DNA from: Streptomyces sp. adm13(2018) | GTDB lineage: Bacteria; Actinomycetota; Actinomycetes; Streptomycetales; Streptomycetaceae | Reading direction: 5' to 3' | NCBI RefSeq assembly: GCF_008042145.1 | Contig: NZ_RDBH01000141.1 | Location: forward strand, 1,216,904 to 1,280,903 | DNA length: 64,000 nt | Shown: piece by piece, positions 1 through 9,362 of the stretch | How the letters are laid out: each line of letters begins with the position of its first letter | Position numbering within the stretch: the first letter of the stretch is position 1 | Position numbers and translations under genes: made by a program | Notes under the pieces: generated by a model | Databases searched by the model: none | The model's input: the letters and a program-made list of their open reading frames with translations, nothing else | What the model was told of the DNA's origin: nothing

Positions 1-257
1 CCCGCCACCAGCGAACCGGCCACCACCCGGATCCGGGCGGAGCCGTACGAGGAGACCGCCGCACCGGCCAGCACCGCCGCCACGATCAGACCGCCCAGCA
101 TCGGGACCGTGCCCAGCGGGAACATGATCAGCCCGCCGGAGAGCCCGAGCAGTCCGGCGATCAGCCACCAGGACCGGGGCGCCGTCAGCCGCTCGTCGAA
201 ACGCGGCGCGGCGGAGGGCGCGGGAGAAGGGGCGGGGGACGGCGCGGAAGGCTGCAT
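1..257 (-). CDS. DUF3093 membrane protein, 5' part only
   Basis: The reading frame stays open from an ATG at 257 to the left edge, about 85 codons, so the C-terminal part lies outside the window. The N-terminus is rich in Pro, Ser and Ala, followed by FDERLTAPRSWW. Two hydrophobic stretches follow (starting LIAGLLGLSGG and LIVAAVLAGAAV), then YGSARIRV. This is the pattern I know from actinobacterial DUF3093 proteins, small predicted two-helix membrane proteins of unknown function found next to dut. The gene is divergent from the thioesterase gene, with 58 bp between the starts. No function can be read from the sequence. Confidence 0.8.
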   Translation of the reverse strand, partial: MQPSAPSPAPSPAPSAAPRFDERLTAPRSWWLIAGLLGLSGGLIMFPLGTVPMLGGLIVAAVLAGAAVSSYGSARIRVVAGSLVA

Positions 258-315
258 GCGTCCAAGCTTGGCACGGCGCGACCCGCGCCCATCCGCGCGG
301 GTAAGGTCTGCGGCT

Positions 316-900
316 GTGACTGGAACATCTGCCGCCCTCACCCCGCCGGCCGACGCCATACCGCCGGTACGCCACCCCGACGCGCCGGCCCCTGGCGAGC
401 TGCTCGGTGCCCACTACGAGCACTGCTTCGGGTGCGGCGGCGGGCAGCCCCACGGCCTCCACCTGGAGGCGCGCGCGGGCGAGGGCGTGACCGTCACCGC
501 CGAGTTCACGGTGACCCCCGACCACCAGGGCGCCCCCGGCCTCGCGCACGGCGGCGTCCTCGCCACCGCGCTCGACGAGACCCTCGGCTCCCTGAACTGG
601 CTGCTGCGGGTCATCGCCGTGACCGGACGGCTGGAGACCGACTTCGTCCGGCCCGTCCCGGTGGGCACCGTGCTCCACCTGGAGGCCGCCGTCACCGCCG
701 TCCGCGGCCGCAAGATCTACTCGACCGCCGTCGGCCGGATCGGCGGGCCCGAGGGCCCCGTCGCCGTCCGCGCCGAGGCACTCTTCATAGAGGTCAAGGT
801 CGACCACTTCATCGACAACGGCCGCCCGGAGGAGATCCAGGCCGCCATGTCCGACCCCGACCAGGTCCGGCGCGCCCGCGCCTTCGAGGTGAACCCCTGA
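316..900 (+). CDS. PaaI-family (hotdog-fold) thioesterase
   Basis: The 194-residue product has the hotdog thioesterase core: HCFGCGGGQPHGLHL near the start, then AHGGVLATALDE, the signature helix with the usual catalytic Asp/Glu region, and a strand-rich C-terminal half. Such enzymes hydrolyse acyl-CoA thioesters in the cytosol; the substrate cannot be told. The frame is open further upstream, but the GTG at 316 is chosen because the preceding residues are low-complexity and TAAGGT lies 8 nt before this GTG, serving as a -10 or a weak ribosome site. The TGA stop shares one base with the ATG of dut, so the two genes are translationally coupled. Confidence 0.85.
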   Translation: MTGTSAALTPPADAIPPVRHPDAPAPGELLGAHYEHCFGCGGGQPHGLHLEARAGEGVTVTAEFTVTPDHQGAPGLAHGGVLATALDETLGSLNWLLRVIAVTGRLETDFVRPVPVGTVLHLEAAVTAVRGRKIYSTAVGRIGGPEGPVAVRAEALFIEVKVDHFIDNGRPEEIQAAMSDPDQVRRARAFEVNP

Positions 901-1412
901 TGAGCAACCCTGTCGACGTACTGATCCGGCGCGTGGACCCGGACGTGCCGCTGCCGGCCTACGGCCACCCCGGCGACGCCGGGGCGGACCTGGTCACCAC
1001 CGAGGCCGCCGTCCTGGCCCCCGGGGAACGCGCCGTGCTCCCCACCGGGATCTCGATCGCCCTCCCGGACGGGTACGCGGCCTTCGTGCACCCGCGCTCC
1101 GGACTGGCCGCCCGCTGCGGACTGGCGCTCGTGAATGCCCCGGGGACCGTGGATGCCGGGTACCGTGGAGAGATCAAGGTGATCGTGGTCAATCTCGACC
1201 CGCGCGAGACCGTGCGGTTCGAACGATTCGACCGGATCGCCCAACTTGTCGTCCAACAGGTCGAGAAGGTGCGCTTCCACGAGGTGGCGGAGCTTCCCGG
1301 CTCGGCGCGGGCCGAGGGGGGCTTCGGGTCCACCGGCGGTCATGCCGCCGTGGACGGCACGACGGGTGGGAATCGATACGCTTCGGTCGTATCCGACCGG
1401 GAAGGACAGTGA
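900..1412 (+). CDS. dut: dUTP diphosphatase (dUTPase)
   Basis: The 170-residue product hydrolyses dUTP to dUMP and pyrophosphate, keeping uracil out of DNA and feeding dTMP synthesis. All five motifs of the homotrimeric dUTPase family are present in order: HPGDAGADL, HPRSGLA, NAPGTVDAGYRGE with the catalytic Asp and Tyr, RIAQLVV, and the C-terminal GGFGSTG arm. The length is normal for bacterial trimeric dUTPases. The ATG overlaps the upstream stop by one base (TGATG). The DUF3710 gene follows after one base, the order seen in mycobacteria (Rv2697c-Rv2696c). Confidence 0.97.
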   Translation: MSNPVDVLIRRVDPDVPLPAYGHPGDAGADLVTTEAAVLAPGERAVLPTGISIALPDGYAAFVHPRSGLAARCGLALVNAPGTVDAGYRGEIKVIVVNLDPRETVRFERFDRIAQLVVQQVEKVRFHEVAELPGSARAEGGFGSTGGHAAVDGTTGGNRYASVVSDREGQ

Positions 1413-1413
1413 C

Positions 1414-2178
1414 GTGTTCGGACGTCGCAAGAAGAGCGGTGCCGCAGAGGACGCGGCGGGCGAGGCCGAGCAGGTCGTCGACGCGGTGGACGGCGAGGAC
1501 GCGGACGACGCGGCCCCGCGCCGTGTGAACCTTCCGCCGGCGCCCCGGCCCGACGGACCCTGGGACATCTCCGAGGTCTCCAAGCCCGAGGACGGCCGTG
1601 TCGACCTGGGCGGCGTCTTCGTCCCCGGGGTCGAGGGCATGGAGCTGCGGGTGGAGGTGGCGGGCGACGCGATCGTCGCGGCCACCGTCGTCCTCCGCGA
1701 CAGCGCCGTACAGCTGCAGGCCTTCGCCGCCCCCAAGAACGAGGGCATCTGGGGCGAGGTCCGCGACGAGATCGCCACGGGCATCGTGCAGCAGGGCGGG
1801 GTCATCGACGAGGTCGAGGGCCCGCTGGGCTGGGAGCTGCGCGCGCAGGTCCCCGTGCAGCTGCCCGACGGCAACCGCGGTGTGCAGCTGGTCCGCTTCG
1901 TGGGGGTCGACGGCCCCCGCTGGTTCCTGCGCGGAGTGATCTCCGGGCAGGGCGCGGTCCAGCCCGAGGCGGCCGGCCTGCTGGAGCAGATCGTCCGGGA
2001 CACCGTGGTCGTCCGCGGTGACGGCCCGATGGCCCCCCGCGACCCGATCGTCCTCAAGCTGCCCAACGACGCGCAGATGGTGCCGGACGGCGTGCAGCAG
2101 GAGGAGCAGGAGAACTCCCGCTTCTCCGGCGGCATGGGCCAGCTCCAGCGCGGTCCGGAGATCTCCGAGATCCGCTGA
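1414..2178 (+). CDS. DUF3710 domain protein
   Basis: The 254-residue acidic soluble protein starts with a GTG at 1414, preceded by GGAAGGA. The N-terminus is basic (FGRRKKSG), followed by an acidic linker. The DUF3710 core then runs from about residue 35 to 235 (RPDGPWDISEV, VEGMELRVEV, GVDGPRWFLRG). The family is almost always encoded directly after dut in actinobacteria, as here with one base between them. The biochemical role is unknown; conserved position is the only functional hint. The C-terminal tail is rich in Gln and Glu and looks disordered. Confidence 0.9.
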   Translation: MFGRRKKSGAAEDAAGEAEQVVDAVDGEDADDAAPRRVNLPPAPRPDGPWDISEVSKPEDGRVDLGGVFVPGVEGMELRVEVAGDAIVAATVVLRDSAVQLQAFAAPKNEGIWGEVRDEIATGIVQQGGVIDEVEGPLGWELRAQVPVQLPDGNRGVQLVRFVGVDGPRWFLRGVISGQGAVQPEAAGLLEQIVRDTVVVRGDGPMAPRDPIVLKLPNDAQMVPDGVQQEEQENSRFSGGMGQLQRGPEISEIR

Positions 2179-2194
2179 CACCCCCTGCCTGAAC

Positions 2195-2236
2195 CGATGG
2201 GCCGCCCCCGTACCCCGTACGGAGAGCGGCCCATCG
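2195..2236 (+). terminator. Inverted repeat after DUF3710 gene
   Basis: CGATGGGCCGC at 2195-2205 is exactly complementary to GCGGCCCATCG at 2226-2236, an 11-bp stem with a 20-nt loop, 16 bp after the stop. No T-run follows, as is usual in streptomycetes. It probably ends the dut operon before the ABC gene. Confidence 0.6.
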
Positions 2237-2331
2237 GCCGTCCTCCCCGGGTTCCGCCCGAGGGCCCTGGCCCCGGGGCCCGGCCCCGGACCATACTGGC
2301 GGGGCACAAGGCCGACGAGGGGGAGCACAGG

Positions 2332-3060
<729 letters not shown>

Positions 3061-3170
3061 CGCGGCCCGGCCGGCCGCACCCCCGCGGGCCGGCGCGGTC
3101 CCGCCATCAGAAACACGTCAAGACCGCCCCGGCGTACTCCCCGCGTACGGAATGTCCGATTGGCTGGACG

Positions 3171-3176
3171 TATGGT
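3171..3176 (+). promoter_or_regulatory. -10 element, leaderless kdpD start
   Basis: TATGGT ends 6 nt before the ATG of the sensor kinase gene and no Shine-Dalgarno sequence is visible. This spacing places the start point at or next to the A of ATG, as for leaderless mRNAs common in Streptomyces. No clear -35 hexamer is seen. Confidence 0.4.
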
Positions 3177-3182
3177 CGTGCC

Positions 3183-5729
3183 ATGGGACGCGGCAAGCTA
3201 CGGATCTACCTCGGCGCTGCGCCGGGCGTCGGCAAGACCTACGCGATGCTCTCCGAGGGCCACCGCCGGGTGGAGCGCGGCACGGACTGCGTCGTCGCGT
3301 TCGTCGAGCACCACGGGAGGCCGCGCACCGAGGTCATGCTGCACGGCCTGGAGCAGGTGCCGCGCCGCACCCTGGAGTACCGGGGGACCGCCTTCACCGA
3401 GATGGACGTCGACGCCCTCCTGGAGCGCCGCCCCGCCGTCGCCCTCGTCGACGAACTCGCCCACACCAACGTGCCGGGCTCCCGCAACCGCAAGCGCTGG
3501 CAGGACGTCGCCGAACTCCTCGCGGCCGGCATCGACGTCATATCCACCGTCAACATCCAGCACCTGGAGTCGCTGGGCGACGTCGTCGAGGCGATCACCG
3601 GCGTACGGCAGCGGGAGACCGTCCCCGACGAGGTGGTGCGCCGCGCCGACCAGATCGAACTGGTCGACATGTCCCCGGAGGCCCTGCGCCGCCGGATGGC
3701 CCACGGCAACGTCTACACCTCGGACAAGGTCGACGCGGCCCTGTCCAACTACTTCCGCCCCGGCAACCTCACCGCCCTGCGCGAGCTGGCCCTCCTCTGG
3801 ACCGCCGACCGGGTCGACGAGTACCTCCAGCAGTACCGCGGCGAGCACAACATCCGCTCGACCTGGCAGGCCCGCGAGCGGATCGTCGTCGGCCTGACCG
3901 GCGGACCCGAGGGCCGCACCCTCATACGGCGCGCCACCCGGCTCGCCGAGAAGGGGGCCGGCGGCGAGGTCCTCGCCGTCTACATCGCCCGCAGCGACGG
4001 CCTGACCGCCGCCTCGCCCAAGGAGCTGGCCGTCCAGCGCACCCTGGTCGAGGACCTCGGGGGCACGTTCCACCACGTCATCGGCGACGACATCCCCTCG
4101 GCCCTCCTGGAGTTCGCCCGCGGGGTCAACGCCACCCAGATCGTCCTCGGCTCCAGCCGGCGCCGCTCCTGGCAGTACGTGCTCGGCCCCGGCGTCGGCC
4201 AGACCGTGGCCCGCGAATCCGGGCCCGACCTCGACGTCCACATCGTCACCCACGGCGAGGTCGCGAAGGGCCGCGGCCTCCCGGTGACCCGCGGCGCCCG
4301 GCTCGGCCGCTCCCGGATCCTCGGCGGCTGGGTCGTCGGCGTCGCCGGACCCGTGCTGCTCGCCCTGCTCCTCACCCATGTCGAGGCCGACCTCGGCCTC
4401 GCCAACGACATGCTGCTCTTCCTCGCCCTGACCGTCGCGGCCGCCCTGCTCGGCGGGTTCCTGCCCGCGCTCGCCTCCGCCGCGGCCGGCTCCCTCCTCC
4501 TCAACTGGTTCTTCACCCCGCCCGTCCACCGGCTGACCGTCGCCGACCCCAAGAACATCGTGGCGATCGCCGTCTTCCTCGGCGTCGCCATGTCGGTGGC
4601 CTCCGTGGTCGACCTGGCCGCCCGGCGCACCCACCAGGCCGCCCGGCTGCGCGCCGAGTCGGAGGTGCTCTCCTACCTCGCCGGCAGCGTGCTGCGCGGC
4701 GAGACCAGCCTCGACGCCCTCCTCGAGCGGGTCCGGGAGACCTTCTCCATGGAGTCCGTCGCCCTCCTCGAACGGGCGGACGGCATCGAGCCCTGGACCC
4801 GCGCCGCGAGCGTCGGCCCCCACCCGGCGGCCCGGCCCGAGGAGGCGGACGTGGACATGCCGGTCGGCGACCATCTCGCCCTCGCCCTGTCCGGCCGGGT
4901 GCTGCCCGCCGAGGACCGGCGCGTCCTCGGCGCCTTCGCCGCCCAGGCCGCCGTCGTCCTCGACCGGCAGCGCCTCGTGGGCGAGGCCGAGGACGCCCGC
5001 AAGCAGGCCGAGGGCAACAAGATCCGCACCTCCCTGCTCGCCGCCGTCAGCCACGACCTGCGGACCCCGCTCGCCGGCATCAAGGCCTCCGTCTCCTCCC
5101 TGCGCTCCGACGACGTGGAGTGGTCCGCGCAGGACCGCGCCGAGTTCCTGGAGGGCATCGAGGCCGGCGCCGACCGGCTCGACCACCTCGTCGGCAACCT
5201 CCTCGACATGTCCCGCCTCCAGACCGGCACCGTCACCCCGCTGATCCGGACCGTCGACCTCGACGAGGTCGTCCCGATGGCCCTCGGGGGAGTGCCCGAC
5301 GGCAGCGCCGAGCTCGACATCCCCGAGAGCCTGCCCATGGTCGAGGTCGACAAGGGTCTCCTTGAGCGGGCCGTCGCCAACATCGTCGAGAACGCCGTCA
5401 AGTACAGCCCCGAGGGCACCCCGGTGGCGGTCGCCGCCAGCACCCTCGGCGACCGGGTCGAGCTCCGCGTCGTGGACCGCGGCCCCGGCGTCCCCGACGA
5501 GGCCAAGGACGGCATCTTCGAGCCCTTCCAGCGCTTCGGCGACGCCCCGCGCGGGTCGGGCGTCGGCCTCGGCCTCGCGGTCGCCCGCGGCTTCGTCGAG
5601 GCCATGGGCGGGACGCTCGGCGCGGAGGACACCCCGGGCGGCGGCCTCACGATGGTGCTCACCCTCCGGGCGGCGCGGGGCGGACCGCCGACGCCGGCCG
5701 CCGACCTCCCGGCGCACGCCGTGACCTGA
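3183..5729 (+). CDS. kdpD: KdpD-type osmosensitive K+ sensor histidine kinase
   Basis: The 848-residue membrane kinase shows KdpD order: an N-terminal KdpD domain with Walker-like GAAPGVGKT near residue 11, a Usp-like domain (about 220-360), four membrane helices of the DUF4118 type (about 380-480), a GAF-like region, a HisKA segment SHDLRTPLAG with His624, and the HATPase N, G1 and G2 boxes (ENAVKYS, DRGPGVP, GVGLGLA). It should autophosphorylate in response to K+ limitation or osmotic stress and pass phosphate to the adjacent regulator. No kdpFABC genes are in the window, so targets lie elsewhere. The ATG is followed by the family's usual first residues. Confidence 0.93.
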   Translation: MGRGKLRIYLGAAPGVGKTYAMLSEGHRRVERGTDCVVAFVEHHGRPRTEVMLHGLEQVPRRTLEYRGTAFTEMDVDALLERRPAVALVDELAHTNVPGSRNRKRWQDVAELLAAGIDVISTVNIQHLESLGDVVEAITGVRQRETVPDEVVRRADQIELVDMSPEALRRRMAHGNVYTSDKVDAALSNYFRPGNLTALRELALLWTADRVDEYLQQYRGEHNIRSTWQARERIVVGLTGGPEGRTLIRRATRLAEKGAGGEVLAVYIARSDGLTAASPKELAVQRTLVEDLGGTFHHVIGDDIPSALLEFARGVNATQIVLGSSRRRSWQYVLGPGVGQTVARESGPDLDVHIVTHGEVAKGRGLPVTRGARLGRSRILGGWVVGVAGPVLLALLLTHVEADLGLANDMLLFLALTVAAALLGGFLPALASAAAGSLLLNWFFTPPVHRLTVADPKNIVAIAVFLGVAMSVASVVDLAARRTHQAARLRAESEVLSYLAGSVLRGETSLDALLERVRETFSMESVALLERADGIEPWTRAASVGPHPAARPEEADVDMPVGDHLALALSGRVLPAEDRRVLGAFAAQAAVVLDRQRLVGEAEDARKQAEGNKIRTSLLAAVSHDLRTPLAGIKASVSSLRSDDVEWSAQDRAEFLEGIEAGADRLDHLVGNLLDMSRLQTGTVTPLIRTVDLDEVVPMALGGVPDGSAELDIPESLPMVEVDKGLLERAVANIVENAVKYSPEGTPVAVAASTLGDRVELRVVDRGPGVPDEAKDGIFEPFQRFGDAPRGSGVGLGLAVARGFVEAMGGTLGAEDTPGGGLTMVLTLRAARGGPPTPAADLPAHAVT

Positions 5730-5813
5730 GCCCGACGATCTGATCCGGCCCCCCACTCCCGTACTGTCCTGCCCCCGCCCGCACGGGCGACCGAAGAAGG
5801 AAGGCCCCCCTCC

Positions 5814-6500
<687 letters not shown>

Positions 6501-6545
6501 ATCGGCGCCCCCTCGGGGGCAGGTCCCCGCGACGGCGGTGGCCGG

Positions 6546-6551
6546 TACGCT
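6546..6551 (+). promoter_or_regulatory. -10 element, leaderless OB-fold gene
   Basis: TACGCT lies 6 nt before the ATG of the OB-fold gene, with no ribosome site between them. The arrangement suggests a leaderless transcript. Confidence 0.4.
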
Positions 6552-6557
6552 TTCTGT

Positions 6558-6956
6558 ATGAGTGCTGCACCGCGTACAGAGAAGCCGGCCGGCAGGTTCC
6601 GCCGGATGCTCGACCGGCTCTCCTCCTCCGCCGAGGACCTGGAGTCGGAGGAGCTCCAGGAGGACGCCGAGGCGACGGGGTGCACGCGCATCTGCGACTG
6701 CTCCGACCGCCAGATAGTCAAGGTGACTGGTACCTTGCGCACGGTCACGCTGCGTCCCCGCGCCGGCGTGCCCGCGCTGGAGGCCGAACTCTTCGACGGC
6801 ACGGCACCGCTCGACGTCGTGTGGCTCGGCAGGCGCTCCATCGTGGGCATCGAACCGGGCCGCAAGCTGATCGCGTCCGGCCGGATCTCCATGAGCCACG
6901 GCCGGCGGGTCCTCTTCAACCCCAAATACGAGCTCCGACCGCTCGGACAGGAGTAG
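6558..6956 (+). CDS. OB-fold nucleic-acid-binding protein
   Basis: The 132-residue protein has an N-terminal basic helix (RFRRMLDRLSSS) followed by an OB-fold of about 80 residues (VKVTGTLRTVTLRPR, ALEAELFDGTAPLDVVWLGRR, KLIASGRISMSHGRRVLFNPKY). It matches the actinobacterial family that includes mycobacterial Rv2694c, encoded between dut/DUF3710 and the DUF3159 gene. The OB-fold implies binding of single-stranded nucleic acid, but no target is known. The DUF3159 gene starts 3 bp after its stop, so the two form an operon. Confidence 0.85.
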   Translation: MSAAPRTEKPAGRFRRMLDRLSSSAEDLESEELQEDAEATGCTRICDCSDRQIVKVTGTLRTVTLRPRAGVPALEAELFDGTAPLDVVWLGRRSIVGIEPGRKLIASGRISMSHGRRVLFNPKYELRPLGQE

Positions 6957-6959
6957 CCG

Positions 6960-7691
6960 GTGACGTCCCTCGACAAGCCGACCACCACGGACCAGGACGC
7001 CCGAGCCTCGAAGGAGGTCACCGAGGCGGCGCTGTTCGAGGCGTTCGGCGGCCTGCGGGGCATGATCGAGACGGTCGTGCCGGGCCTGCTGTTCGTCACG
7101 ATCTTCACGATCAACAAGAACCTGCAGATCTCGGCGATCGCCGCGCTGGCGGTCTCGCTGGTCCTGGTCGCCGTCCGGCTGATCCGCCGCGACACCGTCA
7201 AGCACGCCTTCAGCGGGGTCTTCGGTGTCGCCTTCGGTGTCGTCTTCGCGATGATGACGGGCAACGCCAAGGACTTCTACCTGCCGGGCATGCTGTACAC
7301 CCTGGGCCTGGCCCTCGCGTACATCGTCACCGCCGCCGCCGGGGTCCCGCTGATCGGCCTGATCCTCGGCCCGGTCTTCAAGGAGAACCTCTCCTGGCGC
7401 ACCCGCAACCCGGGCCGCAAGAAGGCGTACACCAAGGCCAGCTGGGCCTGGGGCCTGATCCTGCTCGGCAAGTGCGCGATCCTCTTCCCGCTGTACTGGT
7501 GGGCCGACCCGACCAAGTTCGGCTGGGTCTCGGTGGCGCTCAAGATCCCGCCGTTCCTGCTCGCGGTCTACCTCACCTGGGTCTTCCTCGCGAAGGCTCC
7601 GCCGCCGATCGACGTCTTCGCCGAGATGGAGGCCGAGGAGCGCGCCGAGAAGGAGCGCAAGGCGGCCGCGCAGGGCCACCCGGAGGCCTGA
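6960..7691 (+). CDS. DUF3159 polytopic membrane protein
   Basis: The 243-residue protein starts at a GTG directly after the OB-fold gene. A charged N-terminus of about 40 residues leads into FEAFGGLRGMIETVVPGL. Five or six hydrophobic segments follow, in paired order (VPGLLFVTIFTI, IAALAVSLVLVAV, AFGVVFAMM, TLGLALAYIVTAAAG, and two near the C-terminus). This is the DUF3159 pattern (mycobacterial Rv2693c). Function is unknown; conserved linkage with the trk genes could point to membrane or ion homeostasis, which is inference. The C-terminal tail is highly charged. Confidence 0.88.
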   Translation: MTSLDKPTTTDQDARASKEVTEAALFEAFGGLRGMIETVVPGLLFVTIFTINKNLQISAIAALAVSLVLVAVRLIRRDTVKHAFSGVFGVAFGVVFAMMTGNAKDFYLPGMLYTLGLALAYIVTAAAGVPLIGLILGPVFKENLSWRTRNPGRKKAYTKASWAWGLILLGKCAILFPLYWWADPTKFGWVSVALKIPPFLLAVYLTWVFLAKAPPPIDVFAEMEAEERAEKERKAAAQGHPEA

Positions 7692-7701
7692 GACGCCACA
7701 C

Positions 7702-7740
7702 GAGAGGGCCCGGACCTGACGAACAGGTCCGGGCCCTCTC
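7702..7740. terminator. Strong bidirectional terminator
   Basis: A perfect 17-bp inverted repeat (7702-7718 and 7724-7740) with a 5-nt loop lies between the convergent DUF3159 and trkA genes. It can end transcription from both sides. Confidence 0.9.
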
Positions 7741-7782
7741 GTACGCCCTCCGGGGCCGTACAGGAAGCCCCTCAGGAGCCCC

Positions 7783-8460
7783 TCAGGACTCCGTCGGCTC
7801 GCGGCGGACCTGGAGCAGGTCCTCCAGCTGCTCCTCGCGGGCCTGCGCGGCCACGAACAGCAGCTCGTCGCCGGCCTCCAGCGTCTCCTCGGGGCTCGGC
7901 GTCAGCACCCGGGACCCGCGGATGATCGTCACCAGCGAGGTGTCCTGCGGCCAGGCCACGTCCCCGACCGAGGTGCCGGCGACCGCCGACTCCGGCGGCA
8001 GCGTCAGCTCGACCAGGTTCGCGTCGCCGTGGCTGAAGCGCAGCAGCCGGACCAGGTCGCCGACGCTCACCGCCTCCTCGACCAGGGCGGACATCAGCCG
8101 CGGCGTCGAGACGGCCACGTCCACGCCCCAGGCCTCGTTGAACAGCCACTCGTTCTTCGGGTTGTTCACCCGGGCCACGACCCGCGGCACGCCGTACTCG
8201 GTCTTGGCGAGCAGCGAGACGACCAGGTTCACCTTGTCGTCGCCGGTCGCCGCGATCACCACGTTGCAACGCTGGAGCGCCGCCTCGTCGAGCGAGGTGA
8301 TCTCGCAGGCGTCCGCCAGCAGCCACTCGGCCTGCGGCACCCGCTCCACCGAGATCGCGGTCGGCGCCTTGTCGACCAGCAGGACCTCGTGCCCGTTCTC
8401 CAGCAGCTCGCCCGCGATGGAACGGCCCACCGCGCCCGCGCCCGCAATTGCGACACGCAT
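7783..8460 (-). CDS. trkA: TrkA-type potassium uptake regulatory protein (CeoC-like)
   Basis: The 225-residue product has a Rossmann TrkA_N domain (GAGAVGRSIAGEL at residues 7-19, then Asp at the end of strand 2 in VLLVDKA) and a TrkA_C ligand domain from about residue 140. Such proteins bind NAD(H) or nucleotides and gate Trk/Ktr K+ channels from the cytosol. A longer frame is open, but the ATG at 8460 starts the canonical MRVAIAGAG and shares one base with the stop of the second trk gene upstream. The paired arrangement matches ceoB-ceoC of M. tuberculosis. Confidence 0.93.
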   Translation of the reverse strand: MRVAIAGAGAVGRSIAGELLENGHEVLLVDKAPTAISVERVPQAEWLLADACEITSLDEAALQRCNVVIAATGDDKVNLVVSLLAKTEYGVPRVVARVNNPKNEWLFNEAWGVDVAVSTPRLMSALVEEAVSVGDLVRLLRFSHGDANLVELTLPPESAVAGTSVGDVAWPQDTSLVTIIRGSRVLTPSPEETLEAGDELLFVAAQAREEQLEDLLQVRREPTES

Positions 8461-9128
8461 CAGTGACCGCCCTCCTCGGGACCCTCGGCGAAGGCCTCCT
8501 CGACCTGGGCGATCTCGTCCGTACGCATCATCACGTGCACCAGGTCGCCCTCCTGGAGCACCGTCTGGGAGGTGGGCAGAATCGCTTCGCCCAGCCGGGT
8601 GAGGAACGCGACACGAACGCCGGTCTCCTCCTGGAGGCGGCTCACCTTGTGGCCGATCCAGGCCGGGGTGGTGTGCACCTCCGCGAGCTGCACCCCGCCG
8701 CTCGGGTCCCGCCACAGCGGCTCCGCGCCCGAGGGCAGCAGCCGCCGCAGCATCTGGTCGGCGGTCCACCGGACCGTCGCGACCGTCGGGATGCCCAGAC
8801 GCTGGTAGACCTCGGCGCGACGCGGGTCGTAGATCCGCGCCGCCACGTTCTCGATGCCGAACATCTCGCGCGCGACCCGCGCGGCGATGATGTTGGAGTT
8901 GTCGCCGCTGCTCACCGCGGCGAAGGCGCCCGCGTCCTCGATGCCGGCCTCACGCAGCGTGTCCTGGTCGAAGCCCACACCGGTGACGCGCCGACCGCCG
9001 AAACCCGACCCCAGGCGGCGGAAGGCCGTCGGGTCCTGGTCCACCACCGCGACGGTGTGCCCCTGCTGCTCCAGGGTCTGCGCGAGAGCGGCTCCCACTC
9101 GCCCGCAGCCCATGATGACGATGTGCAC
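8460..9128 (-). CDS. trkA: TrkA-type potassium uptake protein (CeoB-like)
   Basis: The 222-residue product starts at GTG (MHIVIMGCGRVGAALA), with the Rossmann GCGRVG motif and VVDQD ending strand 2. The NAD-binding domain runs to about residue 135, followed by a TrkA_C domain. It is the first gene of a two-gene trk operon and is divergent from the APC permease gene. With the downstream paralogue it probably forms the regulatory ring of a Trk/Ktr channel; no TrkH-type pore gene is in the window. Confidence 0.93.
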   Translation of the reverse strand: MHIVIMGCGRVGAALAQTLEQQGHTVAVVDQDPTAFRRLGSGFGGRRVTGVGFDQDTLREAGIEDAGAFAAVSSGDNSNIIAARVAREMFGIENVAARIYDPRRAEVYQRLGIPTVATVRWTADQMLRRLLPSGAEPLWRDPSGGVQLAEVHTTPAWIGHKVSRLQEETGVRVAFLTRLGEAILPTSQTVLQEGDLVHVMMRTDEIAQVEEAFAEGPEEGGH

Positions 9129-9349
9129 GTCCCCTTACCCCGCACTCCTGATCGCCCTGCTGACCTGCGAAAACACCCTGCTCACAACTTTCCTCACCCG
9201 ATGCGCCCGGGTCGCGGCGGGCGACACCCTGCCGGGTCACCCGGTCCGAGCTTATGCGGCAACGCTGGCCGGGACCGCATCCGAGCTGGTACTGAGGGAG
9301 ATTCGGTGCGGATCGGGGGTGCCGGTGCGCATGGCTGTTTTCGAACGCT

Positions 9350-9355
9350 TACGAT
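9350..9355 (+). promoter_or_regulatory. -10 element, leaderless permease start
   Basis: TACGAT ends 7 nt before the GTG at 9363 and there is no Shine-Dalgarno sequence. This favours a leaderless transcript starting at the GTG and supports the chosen start codon. Confidence 0.45.
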
Positions 9356-9362
9356 CCTCTGC